NCBI RefSeq assembly: GCF_018130615.1
Contig: NZ_JAFCKB010000001.1
Location: forward strand, 248,001-312,000
DNA: 64,000 nucleotides
From: Bradyrhizobium manausense
GTDB lineage: Bacteria > Pseudomonadota > Alphaproteobacteria > Rhizobiales > Xanthobacteraceae
Direction: 5' to 3'
Shown in pieces: positions 28,057-37,760 of the stretch. Every line of letters starts with the position of its first letter. The first letter of the stretch is position 1. The notes beneath the pieces were generated by a model. That model did no database searches and was not told the DNA's origin. It worked only from the letters and a program-made list of their open reading frames with translations. The translations under genes were made by a program, and so were the position numbers.

Positions 28057-29574
28057 TCAGTCGATGATGAAGCCGAAATCCCCGCGATTGCCGTCGATCG
28101 GATCGACGCGGCGCGCGATGCCGTAGAGGCGGTTCATGCGGCCGAGCAGCGCCGACTGCGCATCCGAGGACGGCGCGAAGCCGTCGTCGGGCCGCGACAA
28201 TTCCTTCTGGGCGACCGCGCGCACCACATAGGGCGTCACGATCACCATCAGTTCGGTCTCGTTGTTGACGAAGTCCTGGCTGCGGAACAGTGCGCCGAGG
28301 ATCGGCACCTGGTCGACGCCGGGCAGGCCGTTGATGGCCTGCTTGGTCTGCTGCTGGATCAGGCCGGCCATCGCCATCGAACCGCCGGAGGGAATTTCCA
28401 GCGTGGTCTCGGCGCGGCGGGTCTGGACCGAGGGAATGGTGATCGAGTTGGTCGCGCTTGAGGACAGCGCCTGCGACACCGTGATCGCGTTCTGGCTCGA
28501 CAGCTCCGAGACCTCGGTCATCACGCGCAGGCTGATGCGGCCCTCGCTGAGCACGACCGGGGTGAAGTTCAAGGAGATACCGAACTTCTTGTAGGTGATC
28601 TGGGTGGTGCAGACATGCGTGGTCGGATCGCAGGCATACCCCCCGGGGATCGGGAATTCGCCACCGGCGATGAAGGTCGCGGATTCACCCGAGATCGCCG
28701 TCAGGCTCGGTTCGGCCAGCGTCCGCATCACGCCCGCGGTCTCCATCGCACGCATCGTGGCGTTGACGGTGGCGACGCCCTTGGCAAGGCCGGTGACGCC
28801 GAGGCCGTTGTTGCTGACCAGCGGCCCGCCGCTGGCAGAGAACGGGTTCGAATTGTTGAAATTCACCACCGCGGTGCCGGCGTTCAGGCTGGCGCTGAGA
28901 TCGACGCCGAGTTGCTTGACGATGTCGCGGCGGACTTCGCCGACGACGACCTTGAGCATCACCTGGTCGCGGCCGCGCACGACGATGTTGTTGACGACCT
29001 TGTCCGCGCCGCCGACCAGCTTCGCGGCGACGTCGCCGGCCTGCTGGGCCTCGACCGGGCTCGACACCGAGCCGGTCAGCATCACGCTGTCGCCGACGCC
29101 CTCGATCTGCACGCCCGGCAGCGACTGGCGCAGCGCCGCGCGCATGCCGTTGAGGTCGCGCTTCACCGCGATGTCGTAGGCGGCGACCTGCTGGCCGTCG
29201 GCGGTGAAGAACACCACGTTGGTCTGACCGACCTGGGCGCCGATGATATAGGCGCGCTGCGACGAACGGATCACCGCATTGGCGATCTTGGGATCGGCCA
29301 CCAGCACGTCCTTGACCTCGCGCGGCAGGTCGATCACGACCGACTTGCCGACGCCGAGCGACAACGAGCGTGTCCTCGCCGGCGCGATGCTCGCGACCGG
29401 CGAGACGCCGAGATCCGGCGCCTGCAGCGGCGCCTGGTCTCCGACCGGCGCATCCGCAGCGCGGACGAGATCGGGGGCTGCGACCAGCCCCAGTATCAGC
29501 ATTGTCCCTGCCCAGAACGAGCGAGCGCGCTTCCCCCGAATGCGCATGCCCGTCCGATTATCCCCATAGTTCAT
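28057..29574 (-). CDS. cpaC: Outer-membrane secretin CpaC/RcpA
   Basis: Forms the outer-membrane pore of the tight-adherence pilus. The 505-residue protein has a signal peptide (residues about 18-40, ending DLVRAAD), an N-terminal pilus-assembly domain with LSLGVGKSVVIDLPREVKDV, a BON-like segment, and the C-terminal secretin domain with PTLTAISGESATFIAGGEFP-like and VPILGALFRSQDF motifs. GGGGAC precedes ATG 29574. It begins 10 bp after cpaB ends, so the two are co-transcribed. Confidence 0.95.
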   Translation of the reverse strand: MNYGDNRTGMRIRGKRARSFWAGTMLILGLVAAPDLVRAADAPVGDQAPLQAPDLGVSPVASIAPARTRSLSLGVGKSVVIDLPREVKDVLVADPKIANAVIRSSQRAYIIGAQVGQTNVVFFTADGQQVAAYDIAVKRDLNGMRAALRQSLPGVQIEGVGDSVMLTGSVSSPVEAQQAGDVAAKLVGGADKVVNNIVVRGRDQVMLKVVVGEVRRDIVKQLGVDLSASLNAGTAVVNFNNSNPFSASGGPLVSNNGLGVTGLAKGVATVNATMRAMETAGVMRTLAEPSLTAISGESATFIAGGEFPIPGGYACDPTTHVCTTQITYKKFGISLNFTPVVLSEGRISLRVMTEVSELSSQNAITVSQALSSSATNSITIPSVQTRRAETTLEIPSGGSMAMAGLIQQQTKQAINGLPGVDQVPILGALFRSQDFVNNETELMVIVTPYVVRAVAQKELSRPDDGFAPSSDAQSALLGRMNRLYGIARRVDPIDGNRGDFGFIID

Positions 29575-29584
29575 GCTGTCCCCA

Positions 29585-30388
29585 TCACTTCTGTGACGTT
29601 AATTGTCGTGTCTGCACGCCGTAGCGGATCACGTTGACGCCGCTCTGGCGCGACTTGAGCGTCTGGTCCTCGGGCGAGCCGTCGGAGGCGCTGGCATCGG
29701 CGATGCTGCGCAATGCGAGTGTCAGCGTGCCGCCCTGGCGCGAGGCCGAGAGCGTGGCGACCTGGTCGGGCCGGAGCTCGAGCGTGACGGTCTTGCCGAG
29801 CACGGCGTTCTGGCCCTCTTTCTCCTTCGGCGCCTGGTCGATCGCGAGCACGCGGATGTTGGTCAGGACCACCTCTGAGAGGATCAAGTCATTGCCGCCG
29901 GCGTCGGGATTCTTCATGCGCCGCGTCAGGACGATGTCGACGCGGTCGTTCGGCAGGATGAAGCCGCCGGCGCCGGTTTCGGCGGAGATTTCGGTGGAGA
30001 CGGCGCGCATGCCCGATGGCAGGATCGCGGCCATGAAGCCGGAGCCGTCGGCCTTCACCAGCTTCTGCTCGCGGATCGGCTCGCCCTGCATCAACGGAAC
30101 GCGCGCGATCGAGCCGGCGATCTGGGTCTGCGCGTCGGGCCGGCTGTCGCGGCGGATGAAGGCGCTGCTGGCGGTCGCTTGCGGCCAGGTCTGCCATTGC
30201 AGATCCTCGGCCTTCACGGCCTGGCCGAGCTGAATGTCGGATTTGGCGACGAGCACCTCGACCGTCGGCAGCTTCTCGGCCACCGGGAGAGGGGCTGCGG
30301 GCTTGTTGTCGTAGCTGCTCGCCAGATACGCAGCGACGCCGCCGGCGCCCAGTGCGATGACGAGAACGACAATGCGTGCGGTGTTCAT
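29585..30388 (-). CDS. cpaB: Pilus assembly protein CpaB/RcpC (SAF domain)
   Basis: Periplasmic tad-pilus component. The 267-residue protein has one N-terminal membrane segment (RIVVLVIALGAGGVAAYLA), a SAF domain from about residue 45 (VEVLVAKSDIQLGQAVKAED to IARVPLMQGEPIREQKLV), and the RcpC/CpaB domain with LPNDRVDIVLTRR. First gene of the cpaBCDE operon. The prepilin peptidase CpaA and the Flp pilin expected upstream are not found in the 620 bp before gshB. Confidence 0.94.
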   Translation of the reverse strand: MNTARIVVLVIALGAGGVAAYLASSYDNKPAAPLPVAEKLPTVEVLVAKSDIQLGQAVKAEDLQWQTWPQATASSAFIRRDSRPDAQTQIAGSIARVPLMQGEPIREQKLVKADGSGFMAAILPSGMRAVSTEISAETGAGGFILPNDRVDIVLTRRMKNPDAGGNDLILSEVVLTNIRVLAIDQAPKEKEGQNAVLGKTVTLELRPDQVATLSASRQGGTLTLALRSIADASASDGSPEDQTLKSRQSGVNVIRYGVQTRQLTSQK

Positions 30389-31009
30389 ACGCTTCTACTC
30401 TTACGCGGGGCACTCGAACCGCACGTGGCGGGTTCCCCCGCATCGATGAGTAGGGAGTAAAAGTATAAGGGGTGTTGCGAGACCGAATGCGATGCGCAGC
30501 GACAGCGAGCGTTTTAGGCAGATGGTGAACGTCGCGTTATTCGGTCAGCCAATGGCCCCGTAGATTCACGCATGCGCGCTCATGCGTTTGCGCGAGGCGC
30601 GGGGCGTCATGGTGAACGGGTGGTTAGCGATGGACGCGGGTGACATCGCGTGCATGCGACGACAATGCTGGTCCGTCATCCCGGGGTGCGAGCCTTGTCT
30701 GGATTGGTGGCTTCGCACCCCGCTGGTCCGAACACTACTGGCAGGGATACCGGCGGCCGTCCTTTGCCGCGAATGTAATCGTGGCCGGGTCGTACGAGCG
30801 GTAACGTTGCGCGCAAGTCAGCGAAGTCGCGCTGAAATGGGGCTTTACGCATATGGGTCGGTTTGCGGCGTCGGACCGCACGGCATTCGGGCTCTATCCG
30901 TCCGACACGGTCCGACGCGCCCGGGGATTTTACAGCTAGAACAGTCGAGCAAGGCTACGGATGCGGAGCCCGGATTTCGCTGCGCTCCATCCGGGCCACG
31001 AGGCGGCGG
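30389..31009. other. 620-bp gap between cpaB and gshB, no gene
   Basis: Contains no frame with protein features on either strand. It must hold the cpaB promoter. Visible structure: an inverted repeat with arms GGGGTGCGAGCC and GGCTTCGCACCCC (30683-30721, one bulged base), a direct repeat TGGTCCG flanking it, and the family 7 hairpin at 30969-30995. Tad loci usually have the Flp pilin gene and cpaA here. Confidence 0.6.
30969..30995. repeat. Dispersed hairpin, family 7, at gshB 3' end
   Basis: CCCGGAT, 13 bases containing TCGCTGCGCTCC, then ATCCGGG: a hairpin typical of Bradyrhizobium intergenic spaces. It is 15 bp downstream of the gshB stop codon (minus strand) and may terminate or stabilise that transcript. 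Confidence 0.65.
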
Positions 31010-31954
31010 TTACTTCACCCGCTTCTGCTCGATGACATCCCAGACCTTTGCCGCAACATCGGGACCGCCGAGCCGCGCGATGGCGCGGATGCCGGTCGGC
31101 GATGTGACGTTGATCTCGGTGAGGTTGCCGTTGATGACGTCGATGCCGACGAACAACAGGCCGCGCTCGCGCAGCGCCGGGCCGACGGTTGCGCAGATCT
31201 CGCGCTCGCGTGGCGTGAGCTCGGTCTCCTGCGCGGCGCCGCCGCGCACCATGTTGGAGCGGAGGTCGTCGGCGGCAGGCACGCGGTTCACGGCGCCTGC
31301 GAACTCGCCGTTCACCAGGATGATGCGCTTGTCGCCGTGCTTCACCTCGGGGATGAATTGCTGGATCACCCAGGCTTCCTTGAAAGTGACCGAGAACATG
31401 TCGTACAGCGAGCCGAAATTCATGTCCTGCGGCATCACGCGGAACACTGCGGCGCCGCCATGGCCGTGCAGCGGCTTCATCACCACGGCACCGTACTTGT
31501 CGCGGAACGCGTTGATCTCATCGAGATCGCGCGAGATCAGGGTCGGCGGCATCAGCTGCGGAAAGTTCATCACGAACAGCTTTTCCGGTGCATTGCGCAC
31601 CGACGCGGGATCGTTGACGACGAGCGTCTTCGGGTGAATGCGCTCGAGCAGATGCGTCGAGGTGATGTAGGCGAGATCGAACGGCGGGTCCTGGCGCAGC
31701 AGCACCACGTCAAAGCCGTTCAGCGCCTCGCGCTTGGGCTCGCCGAGGGTGAAGTGATCCCCGGCCTCGTCGCGCACGGTCAGAAGCTGCACGGGCGCAA
31801 CGATCTCCTCGCCGACCATCGAGAGCCTGTCGGGCGTATAATAGGACAGGCTGTGGCCGCGCTTCTGCGCCTCCAGAAGCAGCGCAAAGGTGGAATCGCC
31901 CTTGATGTTGATGCGGGCGATGGGGTCCATCTGGACGGCGACGTTCAGTTTCAT
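31010..31954 (-). CDS. gshB: Glutathione synthase
   Basis: ATP-dependent ligation of gamma-glutamylcysteine and glycine. The 314-residue ATP-grasp protein starts [20 protein letters not shown] and has [32 protein letters not shown] (ATP-binding glycine loop) and [20 protein letters not shown] (magnesium ligands). ATG 31954 is preceded by AAAGG; an upstream frame extension has no conserved features. Third gene after rsmI and yraN; this trio is a common alphaproteobacterial arrangement. Confidence 0.97.
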   Translation of the reverse strand: MKLNVAVQMDPIARINIKGDSTFALLLEAQKRGHSLSYYTPDRLSMVGEEIVAPVQLLTVRDEAGDHFTLGEPKREALNGFDVVLLRQDPPFDLAYITSTHLLERIHPKTLVVNDPASVRNAPEKLFVMNFPQLMPPTLISRDLDEINAFRDKYGAVVMKPLHGHGGAAVFRVMPQDMNFGSLYDMFSVTFKEAWVIQQFIPEVKHGDKRIILVNGEFAGAVNRVPAADDLRSNMVRGGAAQETELTPREREICATVGPALRERGLLFVGIDVINGNLTEINVTSPTGIRAIARLGGPDVAAKVWDVIEQKRVK

Positions 31955-31964
31955 GGTCTGCCTT

Positions 31965-32378
31965 TCAGGTCGAGGCGTCGAATGCCGCCAACACATGGCG
32001 CGGAAGCGAGCGCGGCGCAATCAGCATGGCGTCGAATCGCAGTTCGAATTCCGCATGCTCGGGATGCGCTACGAGCCAGCCCTGGGCGGCGTCGATGATG
32101 CGCTGCTGCTGGCGCGGCGTCACTGCATAGGCGGCGTCATCGAGGCTGGCGCGCGCCTTGACCTCGACAAAGGCGATCAGGTTGCGGCGGCGCGCCACGA
32201 GGTCGATCTCGCCATGTGGGGTGCGGTAGCGTTTGGCCAGGATGCGGTAGCCCTTGGCCATGAGATAAGCAGCGGCGCGGCTCTCGGCCGAGATGCCGGT
32301 GCGGAACGCGGCGATGCGCTCGGGCGAGGCGATCTTCGGTTCCGGTTTGGATCCCGGAGCATCCTCAGTCTTCGCCAT
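31965..32378 (-). CDS. yraN: YraN family predicted endonuclease (UPF0102)
   Basis: A 137-residue protein with the Holliday-junction-resolvase/restriction-endonuclease core: [20 protein letters not shown] contains the Glu, Asp and Glu-x-Lys residues of a PD-(D/E)xK site. Biological role is unknown; the family is broadly linked to DNA processing. The start at 32378 overlaps the 3' end of rsmI by 14 bp, and gshB follows 10 bp later, so all three are co-transcribed. Confidence 0.9.
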   Translation of the reverse strand: MAKTEDAPGSKPEPKIASPERIAAFRTGISAESRAAAYLMAKGYRILAKRYRTPHGEIDLVARRRNLIAFVEVKARASLDDAAYAVTPRQQQRIIDAAQGWLVAHPEHAEFELRFDAMLIAPRSLPRHVLAAFDAST

Positions 32379-33315
32379 CGCCGCCCCGCAGATCTTTTGC
32401 GAGCTCGAGCGCGCGGGCATAGACCTCGCGTCGGGGCCGCCCCGAGAGCCCGACCGCGTGCGCGACGGCGTCCTTGACGCTGTGCGTGGCGAGCTGCTCG
32501 CGCAAGAGATCGTCGAGCGCATCCGATGTCAGCACGTCGGCATCCGCCGCCGGCGGAGCGATCACCAGCACGAATTCGCCGCGCGTTTCCAGTGCTTCTG
32601 CTTCGCGTGCCAGTTCGTCCAGCGTTGCGCGGGAAATCTCCTCGTGCAGTTTGGTCAGCTCGCGGCAAATCGCGGCGTCGCGCGTGCCCATGATCTCCGC
32701 GAGATCGGCAAGCGTATTCTGGATGCGGTTGCCGGATTCGAACATCACCAGCGTCGCATCGATGCGGGCAAGTTCAGTGAGGCGCGACCGCCGCGCGGCG
32801 GATTTCGCCGGCAGGAAGCCCTCGAAGAAGAAGCGGTCGGTCGGCAGGGCCGCGACCGAGAGTGCTGCCAGCACCGAGGATGGCCCCGGCAGCGCATAGA
32901 CCGCATGGCCGGCTGCGCAGACCTCGCGCACCAGCTTGTAACCGGGATCGGAGATCAGCGGCGTGCCGGCATCCGACACCAGCGCGACCGAGCCGCCGGC
33001 CGCGAGCGCCTCCAGGATCTTCGGCCGCGCGGCCTCGGCATTGTGCTCATGATACTGCTTGAGCTGTGCGGTAATGGCGTAGCGCTCGGTCAGGCGCCGC
33101 GTGATCCTGGTGTCCTCGCAGGCGATCACGTCGACCCCGGCCAGCGTTTGCAGCGCGCGAAGCGTGATGTCGCCGAGATTGCCGATGGGGGTGGCGACCA
33201 GATAGAGGCCGGCCGCCGGCTTCGGCACCGTGAGCCGGTGGGCGTCGATGGAGAAACCGCGGGGGGCCGCATCCGTAGCTTCAGTCGTATTTATCGGGGC
33301 CGGCTTTGCGCGCAT
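32365..33315 (-). CDS. rsmI: 16S rRNA (cytidine-1402 2'-O) methyltransferase RsmI
   Basis: Methylates the ribose of C1402 in the decoding centre. The 316-residue TP-methylase fold protein has [41 protein letters not shown] and [19 protein letters not shown]. The first 35 residues are less conserved. It starts at ATG 33315 with a weak ribosome site and diverges from the LpoA-like gene, the usual layout in this group. Confidence 0.96.
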   Translation of the reverse strand: MRAKPAPINTTEATDAAPRGFSIDAHRLTVPKPAAGLYLVATPIGNLGDITLRALQTLAGVDVIACEDTRITRRLTERYAITAQLKQYHEHNAEAARPKILEALAAGGSVALVSDAGTPLISDPGYKLVREVCAAGHAVYALPGPSSVLAALSVAALPTDRFFFEGFLPAKSAARRSRLTELARIDATLVMFESGNRIQNTLADLAEIMGTRDAAICRELTKLHEEISRATLDELAREAEALETRGEFVLVIAPPAADADVLTSDALDDLLREQLATHSVKDAVAHAVGLSGRPRREVYARALELAKDLRGGDGED

Positions 33316-33664
33316 AATGAATCGAACTTAGGCATGATCTCCGGGGCTGGGAACCAGTCCTTCGAAAAAGATCGTGCCGGCAGGATACGAAACTGGGGTG
33401 AGGAAGAACTGGAATGTGATCCATCCGGCATCACATTCGCTAAAGGACGAAGTGTCAGCGCCATATTCGCGGCGGAAACCCCGCTTTGATGTTGGATGAC
33501 GGAGGGCGAACAGCCAGCCAGAGCATAAGGGCAGCCGCATTAGGCGGTCATTATCCTTTTGTTTTGGTTAACTATTTGCCGACAATATGCCCGAATCCGC
33601 GGCTTCTGTCGCGGCAATGAATGTTGTGACTGGCCGCTCGCGACCGGTCAGAAGAGAAGCTGCC
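33316..33664. other. rsmI / LpoA-like divergent promoter region
   Basis: 349 bp with no credible gene. An AT-rich patch (about 33550-33585, ATTATCCTTTTGTTTTGG and following) lies just upstream of the plus-strand gene and is the likely promoter area. If the LpoA-like gene starts at 33587 instead, the gap shrinks to 271 bp. Confidence 0.5.
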
Positions 33665-34897
33665 ATGCTGGGCCCGCGCGATCCGAAGTCTTCCGTTCCG
33701 GGGCCCCGTTTGTCGGGAGCGACCCGGCGGAGCGCGCTTGGCCTGCTGATCGGCACGCCCCTGCTCTCGGCCTGCGCCGGCGTGCAGCAGAGCCTCAGCC
33801 AGTTTTCCAGCCCGTTCTCCAGCTCCTCGCCTCCGGCTCAGCCGGCCGGTCCGCCGCAACAGGCGACCACCGCCGGCACCGGTGGCGTGAAGGTTGGCGT
33901 GATCCTGCCGCTCTCGGCCGCGGGCAATGCCGGCCTGGCCGCGCAATCCATGCGCAACGCTGCCGAGATGGCACTGGCCGAGTTCCAGAATCCGAACATC
34001 CAGCTCTTGATCAAGGACGACAATGGCAGCCCGCAGGGCGCGCAAGCCGGCGCGCAGCAGGCGATCGACGAAGGCGCCGAGATCATTTTGGGGCCGCTGT
34101 TTGCGCAATCGGTGCCGGCCGTGGCCCAGGTCGCGCGCACGCGCGGCATTCCGGTGATGGCGTTCTCGACCGATTCGAGCATCGCCGGCCGCGGGGTCTA
34201 TCTGCTGAGCTTCCTGCCGGAGTCCGACGTCAATCGCATCATCGAATATTCGGCCAGCATCGGAAAACGCTCCGACGCGGTGCTCGTGCCCGACAATGCC
34301 TATGGCAATGTCGTCGAAGCCGCGGTGAAGGCGGCCGTGCCACGGCGCGGCGGCCGCATCGTCGCGTTCGAGAAATACGGTGCCGATCGCGCCACGCCGG
34401 CGCGCAGCGTGGCGCAGCAGCTCGGCAGCGCGGATGCGCTGTTCATTGCCGATGACGGCGACGCCGTCGTCGCGGTGGCCGATGCGATGACCGCAGCGGG
34501 CGCGAATTTGCGCAACATCCAGCTGCTTGGCACCGGCCTGTGGGACAATCCGCGCGTCTATGCCAGTCCCGCCTTGCAAGGCGGTCTCTATGCCGCGCCG
34601 GATCCCGCCGGCTTCCGCGCGTTCTCCGGCCGCTACCGCACCAAATATGGCGCCGATCCGATCCGGACCGCGACGCTGGCTTATGACGCGGTGGCGCTTG
34701 TCGCCGCGCTCGCGCGCACGCAGGGCACCACGCGCTTCTCGTCCGACGTGCTCACCAACCCTTCCGGCTTCGCCGGCATCGACGGCCTGTTCCGCTTCCG
34801 CGCCGATGGCACCAATGAACGTGGGCTCGCGGTGATGAAGGTGACGACGGGCGGTGGTGTTGCCGTTGCGGGCTCGCCGAAGAGCTTTGGGGCGTAG
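33665..34897 (+). CDS. Penicillin-binding-protein activator (LpoA-like) lipoprotein
   Basis: Periplasmic-binding-protein type I fold related to the C-terminal half of LpoA, which activates PBP1a in enterics. From ATG 33665 (410 residues) the signal peptide is TRRSALGLLIGTPLLSAC, with twin Arg and a lipobox LSAC. The body begins VKVGVILPLSAAGNAGLAAQ and includes LIKDDNGSPQGAQAGAQQAI and YGADPIRTATLAYDAVALVA. An earlier ATG (33587) adds 26 residues but has no ribosome site, whereas AGAAGAGAAG precedes 33665. It could instead bind a small ligand; the PBP link is by family. Confidence 0.85.
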   Translation: MLGPRDPKSSVPGPRLSGATRRSALGLLIGTPLLSACAGVQQSLSQFSSPFSSSSPPAQPAGPPQQATTAGTGGVKVGVILPLSAAGNAGLAAQSMRNAAEMALAEFQNPNIQLLIKDDNGSPQGAQAGAQQAIDEGAEIILGPLFAQSVPAVAQVARTRGIPVMAFSTDSSIAGRGVYLLSFLPESDVNRIIEYSASIGKRSDAVLVPDNAYGNVVEAAVKAAVPRRGGRIVAFEKYGADRATPARSVAQQLGSADALFIADDGDAVVAVADAMTAAGANLRNIQLLGTGLWDNPRVYASPALQGGLYAAPDPAGFRAFSGRYRTKYGADPIRTATLAYDAVALVAALARTQGTTRFSSDVLTNPSGFAGIDGLFRFRADGTNERGLAVMKVTTGGGVAVAGSPKSFGA

Positions 34898-34922
34898 TTC
34901 AGGACAACGGTGCCGTAGTCGC

Positions 34923-35006
34923 AGGGTGGGTTAGCGAAGCGCAACCCACCACTTCGTTCCGCGCATGTGGAAGCAAGGTGGGTTACGCCCTCGGCTAACC
35001 CACCCT
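34923..35006. repeat. Dispersed palindromic element, family 5
   Basis: About 84 bp bounded by AGGGTGGGTTAG and CTAACCCACCCT, a perfect 12-bp terminal inverted repeat, with an inner hairpin GTGGGTTAGCGAAGCGCAAC. It lies between the convergent LpoA-like and hemW genes. Elements of this type are frequent in Bradyrhizobium intergenic regions. Confidence 0.78.
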
Positions 35007-35017
35007 ACGAGATCTCG

Positions 35018-36232
35018 TTACGCCGCGAGATCCGCAACCACCGCATCCAACACCGGAAATCCGCTGCTGGTCACGCGCAGGCGGCCCGTTGCATCGACCG
35101 TGATCGCGCCTTCCTCACGCAGCAGCGCGATGCGGCCGGGGTCGAGCGGGCGGCCGGCGAGCGCCATGTAGCGCGCGGGGTCGATGCCTTCGGCCAAGCG
35201 CAATCCCATCAGCAAGAATTCGTCGGCGCGTTCTTCGCTGTTGAGGAGATCGTCGGTGACGATGCCGTCGCCATTCGTCTCGACCCGCAGCAGCCAGGCT
35301 TCCGGACGTTTTTCGGTGGCCGTGGCATGACGCACGCCGTCGATGTCGAGGCGGCCATGCGCGCCGGGGCCGATGCCGGCATATTCGTCGCCGCGCCAGT
35401 ACACCAGATTGTGCCGGCACTCGGCGCCGCGACGCGCGTGGTTGGAAATCTCGTAGGCGGGCAGGCCGAGCTTGTCGCAGGTCTCCTGCGTCACGTCGTA
35501 GAGCGCACGTGCGACGGCCTCGTCCGGCGTTTTCAGTTTGCCGGCCTGGTGCAGGCCGAAGAATGGCGTGCCTTCCTCGATGGTCAGCTGATAGAGCGAC
35601 AGATGCTCGGCGGCTTCATCGATGGCCAGACGCAGCTCATCGGCCCACATCGCCGGTGTCTGGTCGGGGCGGGCGTAGATCAGGTCGAACGAATATCGGT
35701 CGAACGAGCGGCGCGCGATGGCAACCGCATCGAGCGCCTCGCGCGCGCTATGCATGCGGCCCAAGGCTTTCAGCGAGGCATCGTCCAGCGCCTGCACGCC
35801 AAGCGAGACGCGGTTGACGCCGGCGGCGCGATAGCCGGCAAAGCGCGTGGCTTCGACGCTGGTCGGGTTTGCCTCCAGCGTCACCTCGACATCGCCTGCG
35901 ACAGTCCAGTGCTTGCCGATCGCGTCGAGCACGGCGCCGACGGTTGCAGGCTGCATCAGCGATGGCGTGCCGCCGCCGAGAAAGATCGACGTGACCTCGC
36001 GGCCGGGCGAGCGCTGCGCGGTCGTTTCGATCTCGCGCGCGAAGGCGGAGGCAAAGCGCGCCTCGTCGATCGCGGCGTGGCGGACATGGCTGTTGAAGTC
36101 GCAATAGGGGCACTTCGACAGGCAGAACGGCCAGTGCACGTAGACGCCAAAGGCTGCAGACTCTTGTTTTGACGCGTTCTCCTGGCGCGAACCGGTGCCC
36201 GCTTCGCTTGAAAACGCTTTAGCGCGGCTCAA
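35018..36232 (-). CDS. hemW: Radical SAM haem chaperone HemW
   Basis: Formerly called coproporphyrinogen III oxidase-like; HemW binds haem and delivers it to membrane proteins. The 404-residue protein has the radical-SAM cluster motif [11 protein letters not shown] (Cys37, Cys41, Cys44), FLGGGTPS, and the HemW haem-binding motif [21 protein letters not shown]. The only possible start before the motif is TTG 36232, overlapping the rdgB 3' end by 14 bp. Last gene of the rph-rdgB-hemW operon. Confidence 0.92.
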   Translation of the reverse strand: MSRAKAFSSEAGTGSRQENASKQESAAFGVYVHWPFCLSKCPYCDFNSHVRHAAIDEARFASAFAREIETTAQRSPGREVTSIFLGGGTPSLMQPATVGAVLDAIGKHWTVAGDVEVTLEANPTSVEATRFAGYRAAGVNRVSLGVQALDDASLKALGRMHSAREALDAVAIARRSFDRYSFDLIYARPDQTPAMWADELRLAIDEAAEHLSLYQLTIEEGTPFFGLHQAGKLKTPDEAVARALYDVTQETCDKLGLPAYEISNHARRGAECRHNLVYWRGDEYAGIGPGAHGRLDIDGVRHATATEKRPEAWLLRVETNGDGIVTDDLLNSEERADEFLLMGLRLAEGIDPARYMALAGRPLDPGRIALLREEGAITVDATGRLRVTSSGFPVLDAVVADLAA

Positions 36233-36854
36233 GGCAGATCTCCGCCAGTTTCACGAATGCGCGGGCGCGATGCGACAGGCCAAGGCCAAGCGGCGGCAGG
36301 CCGTGCTTCTCGATGCTTTCCATCTCGCCGAAAGTGCGCTTGTGAGCGTCGGGCAAAAACATCGGATCGTAACCGAAGCCGGCGGTGCCGCGCGGCGGCC
36401 AGACCAGTGTGCCGTCGACACGCGCCTCGACCTCTTCGAGATGATGATCGGGCCAGGCGACGCAGAGCGCGGAGACGAAATGCGCTTTTCGGCGATCCGG
36501 CGTGGTGGCACCGCGCTCCTGCAGCAGGCGCTCGATCTGCGCCATCGCCGCAGCGAAATCCTTGGAGGGGCCGGCCCAGCGCGCGCTGTAGATGCCGGGC
36601 GCGCCGTCGAGCGCATCGACCACGATACCGGAATCATCGGCGAAGGACGGAAGGCCGGTTGCCTGCGCCGCCGCGATCGCCTTGATCGCGGCATTGCTGC
36701 GGAAATCGTTGCCGGTCTCGTCCGGCTCGCCCAAGCCGAGCTCACCGGCCGACACCACCTCGATGCCGTGAGGCGCGAGCAGCTCCTTCATCTCGGCGAG
36801 CTTGCCGGGATTGTGGGTGGCGATGACGAGCTTTCCGGTGATTCGGCGGTGCAT
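36219..36854 (-). CDS. rdgB: XTP/dITP diphosphatase (RdgB/HAM1 family)
   Basis: Removes inosine and xanthosine triphosphates from the nucleotide pool. The 211-residue protein starts [20 protein letters not shown] and has [26 protein letters not shown], the substrate-binding core, and [15 protein letters not shown] chose ATG 36854 because the T-H-N-P-G-K motif lies at residues 13-18. It is 11 bp after rph, an operon order (rph-rdgB-hemW) shared by many alphaproteobacteria. Confidence 0.96.
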   Translation of the reverse strand: MHRRITGKLVIATHNPGKLAEMKELLAPHGIEVVSAGELGLGEPDETGNDFRSNAAIKAIAAAQATGLPSFADDSGIVVDALDGAPGIYSARWAGPSKDFAAAMAQIERLLQERGATTPDRRKAHFVSALCVAWPDHHLEEVEARVDGTLVWPPRGTAGFGYDPMFLPDAHKRTFGEMESIEKHGLPPLGLGLSHRARAFVKLAEICLEPR

Positions 36855-36865
36855 GGGCCTATTGA

Positions 36866-37579
36866 CTACGCGACAGCCAGTTTCTGCAAGTCCACGAGCC
36901 GCGCGATGCCTTTCTGCGCCAGTGCCATCAGCGCCAGGAACTCGTCCTGTGTGAACGGCTCGCGCTCCGCGGTGCCCTGCACCTCGACGATGCGACCGTC
37001 GCCGGTCATGACGAAATTGGCGTCGGTCTCGGCTTCCGAATCCTCGGCATAGTCGAGATCCAGCACCGGCTTGCCCTGATAGATGCCGCAGGAGATCGCG
37101 GCGACGTTGTCGCGCATCACGTTGGCCTTGATCATGTTGCGCGCCTTCATCCAGGCGATGCAATCGGCCAGTGCGACCCAGGCGCCGGTGATCGAGGCGG
37201 TGCGGGTGCCGCCGTCGGCCTGGAGGACGTCGCAATCGACCGTGATCTGACGCTCACCGAGCGCTTCGAGATCGACGATGGTGCGAAGTGAGCGGCCGAT
37301 CAGGCGCTGGATTTCGACGGTGCGGCCGCTTTGCTTGCCGGCCGCAGCTTCGCGGCGGGTGCGTTCCGAGGTCGCACGCGGCAGCATGCCGTATTCGGCG
37401 GTGACCCAGCCGCGGCCCTGGCCCTTGAGCCAGGGCGGCAGGCGTTCTTCCAGCGTGGCGGTGACCAGCACATGGGTGTCGCCGAATTTCACGAGGCAGG
37501 AGCCTTCCGCATATTTGACCACGCCACGCTCAAGCGTCACGGGGCGCAATTCGTCGGGCGCACGGCGGCTTGGCCGCAT
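36866..37579 (-). CDS. rph: Ribonuclease PH
   Basis: Phosphorolytic 3'-5' exoribonuclease that trims tRNA 3' ends. The 237-residue protein starts [20 protein letters not shown] and has the phosphate-binding [20 protein letters not shown] and the [19 protein letters not shown] core. A strong GGAGG lies 7 bp before ATG 37579. It diverges from hrcA, with 181 bp between. Confidence 0.97.
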   Translation of the reverse strand: MRPSRRAPDELRPVTLERGVVKYAEGSCLVKFGDTHVLVTATLEERLPPWLKGQGRGWVTAEYGMLPRATSERTRREAAAGKQSGRTVEIQRLIGRSLRTIVDLEALGERQITVDCDVLQADGGTRTASITGAWVALADCIAWMKARNMIKANVMRDNVAAISCGIYQGKPVLDLDYAEDSEAETDANFVMTGDGRIVEVQGTAEREPFTQDEFLALMALAQKGIARLVDLQKLAVA

Positions 37580-37760
37580 GGGAATCCTCCAAAACTCACG
37601 GAAAAGGGCTGTTCGCGGTGCTTGTAGGTGGGGTGAGGGTGAGCGGCAAGGGGGAACATCAAGGTCGCTTTCAGCCCCGGTTTTCCACCCCGCAAACGCC
37701 ACGCTTGTCAGAACCGTCCCGGATGGACAAATTATGAGCATCTGAGAGGAGTTACCGTCT

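Noticed and set aside
30582-31637. Long plus-strand frame through the cpaB-gshB gap.
   Set aside because: Its second half is antisense to gshB and its first half has no domain, signal peptide or ribosome site.
37705-37735. TTGTCA and AATTAT upstream of hrcA as a housekeeping promoter.
   Set aside because: Spacing is about 19 bp and the -10 match is poor; too weak to annotate.
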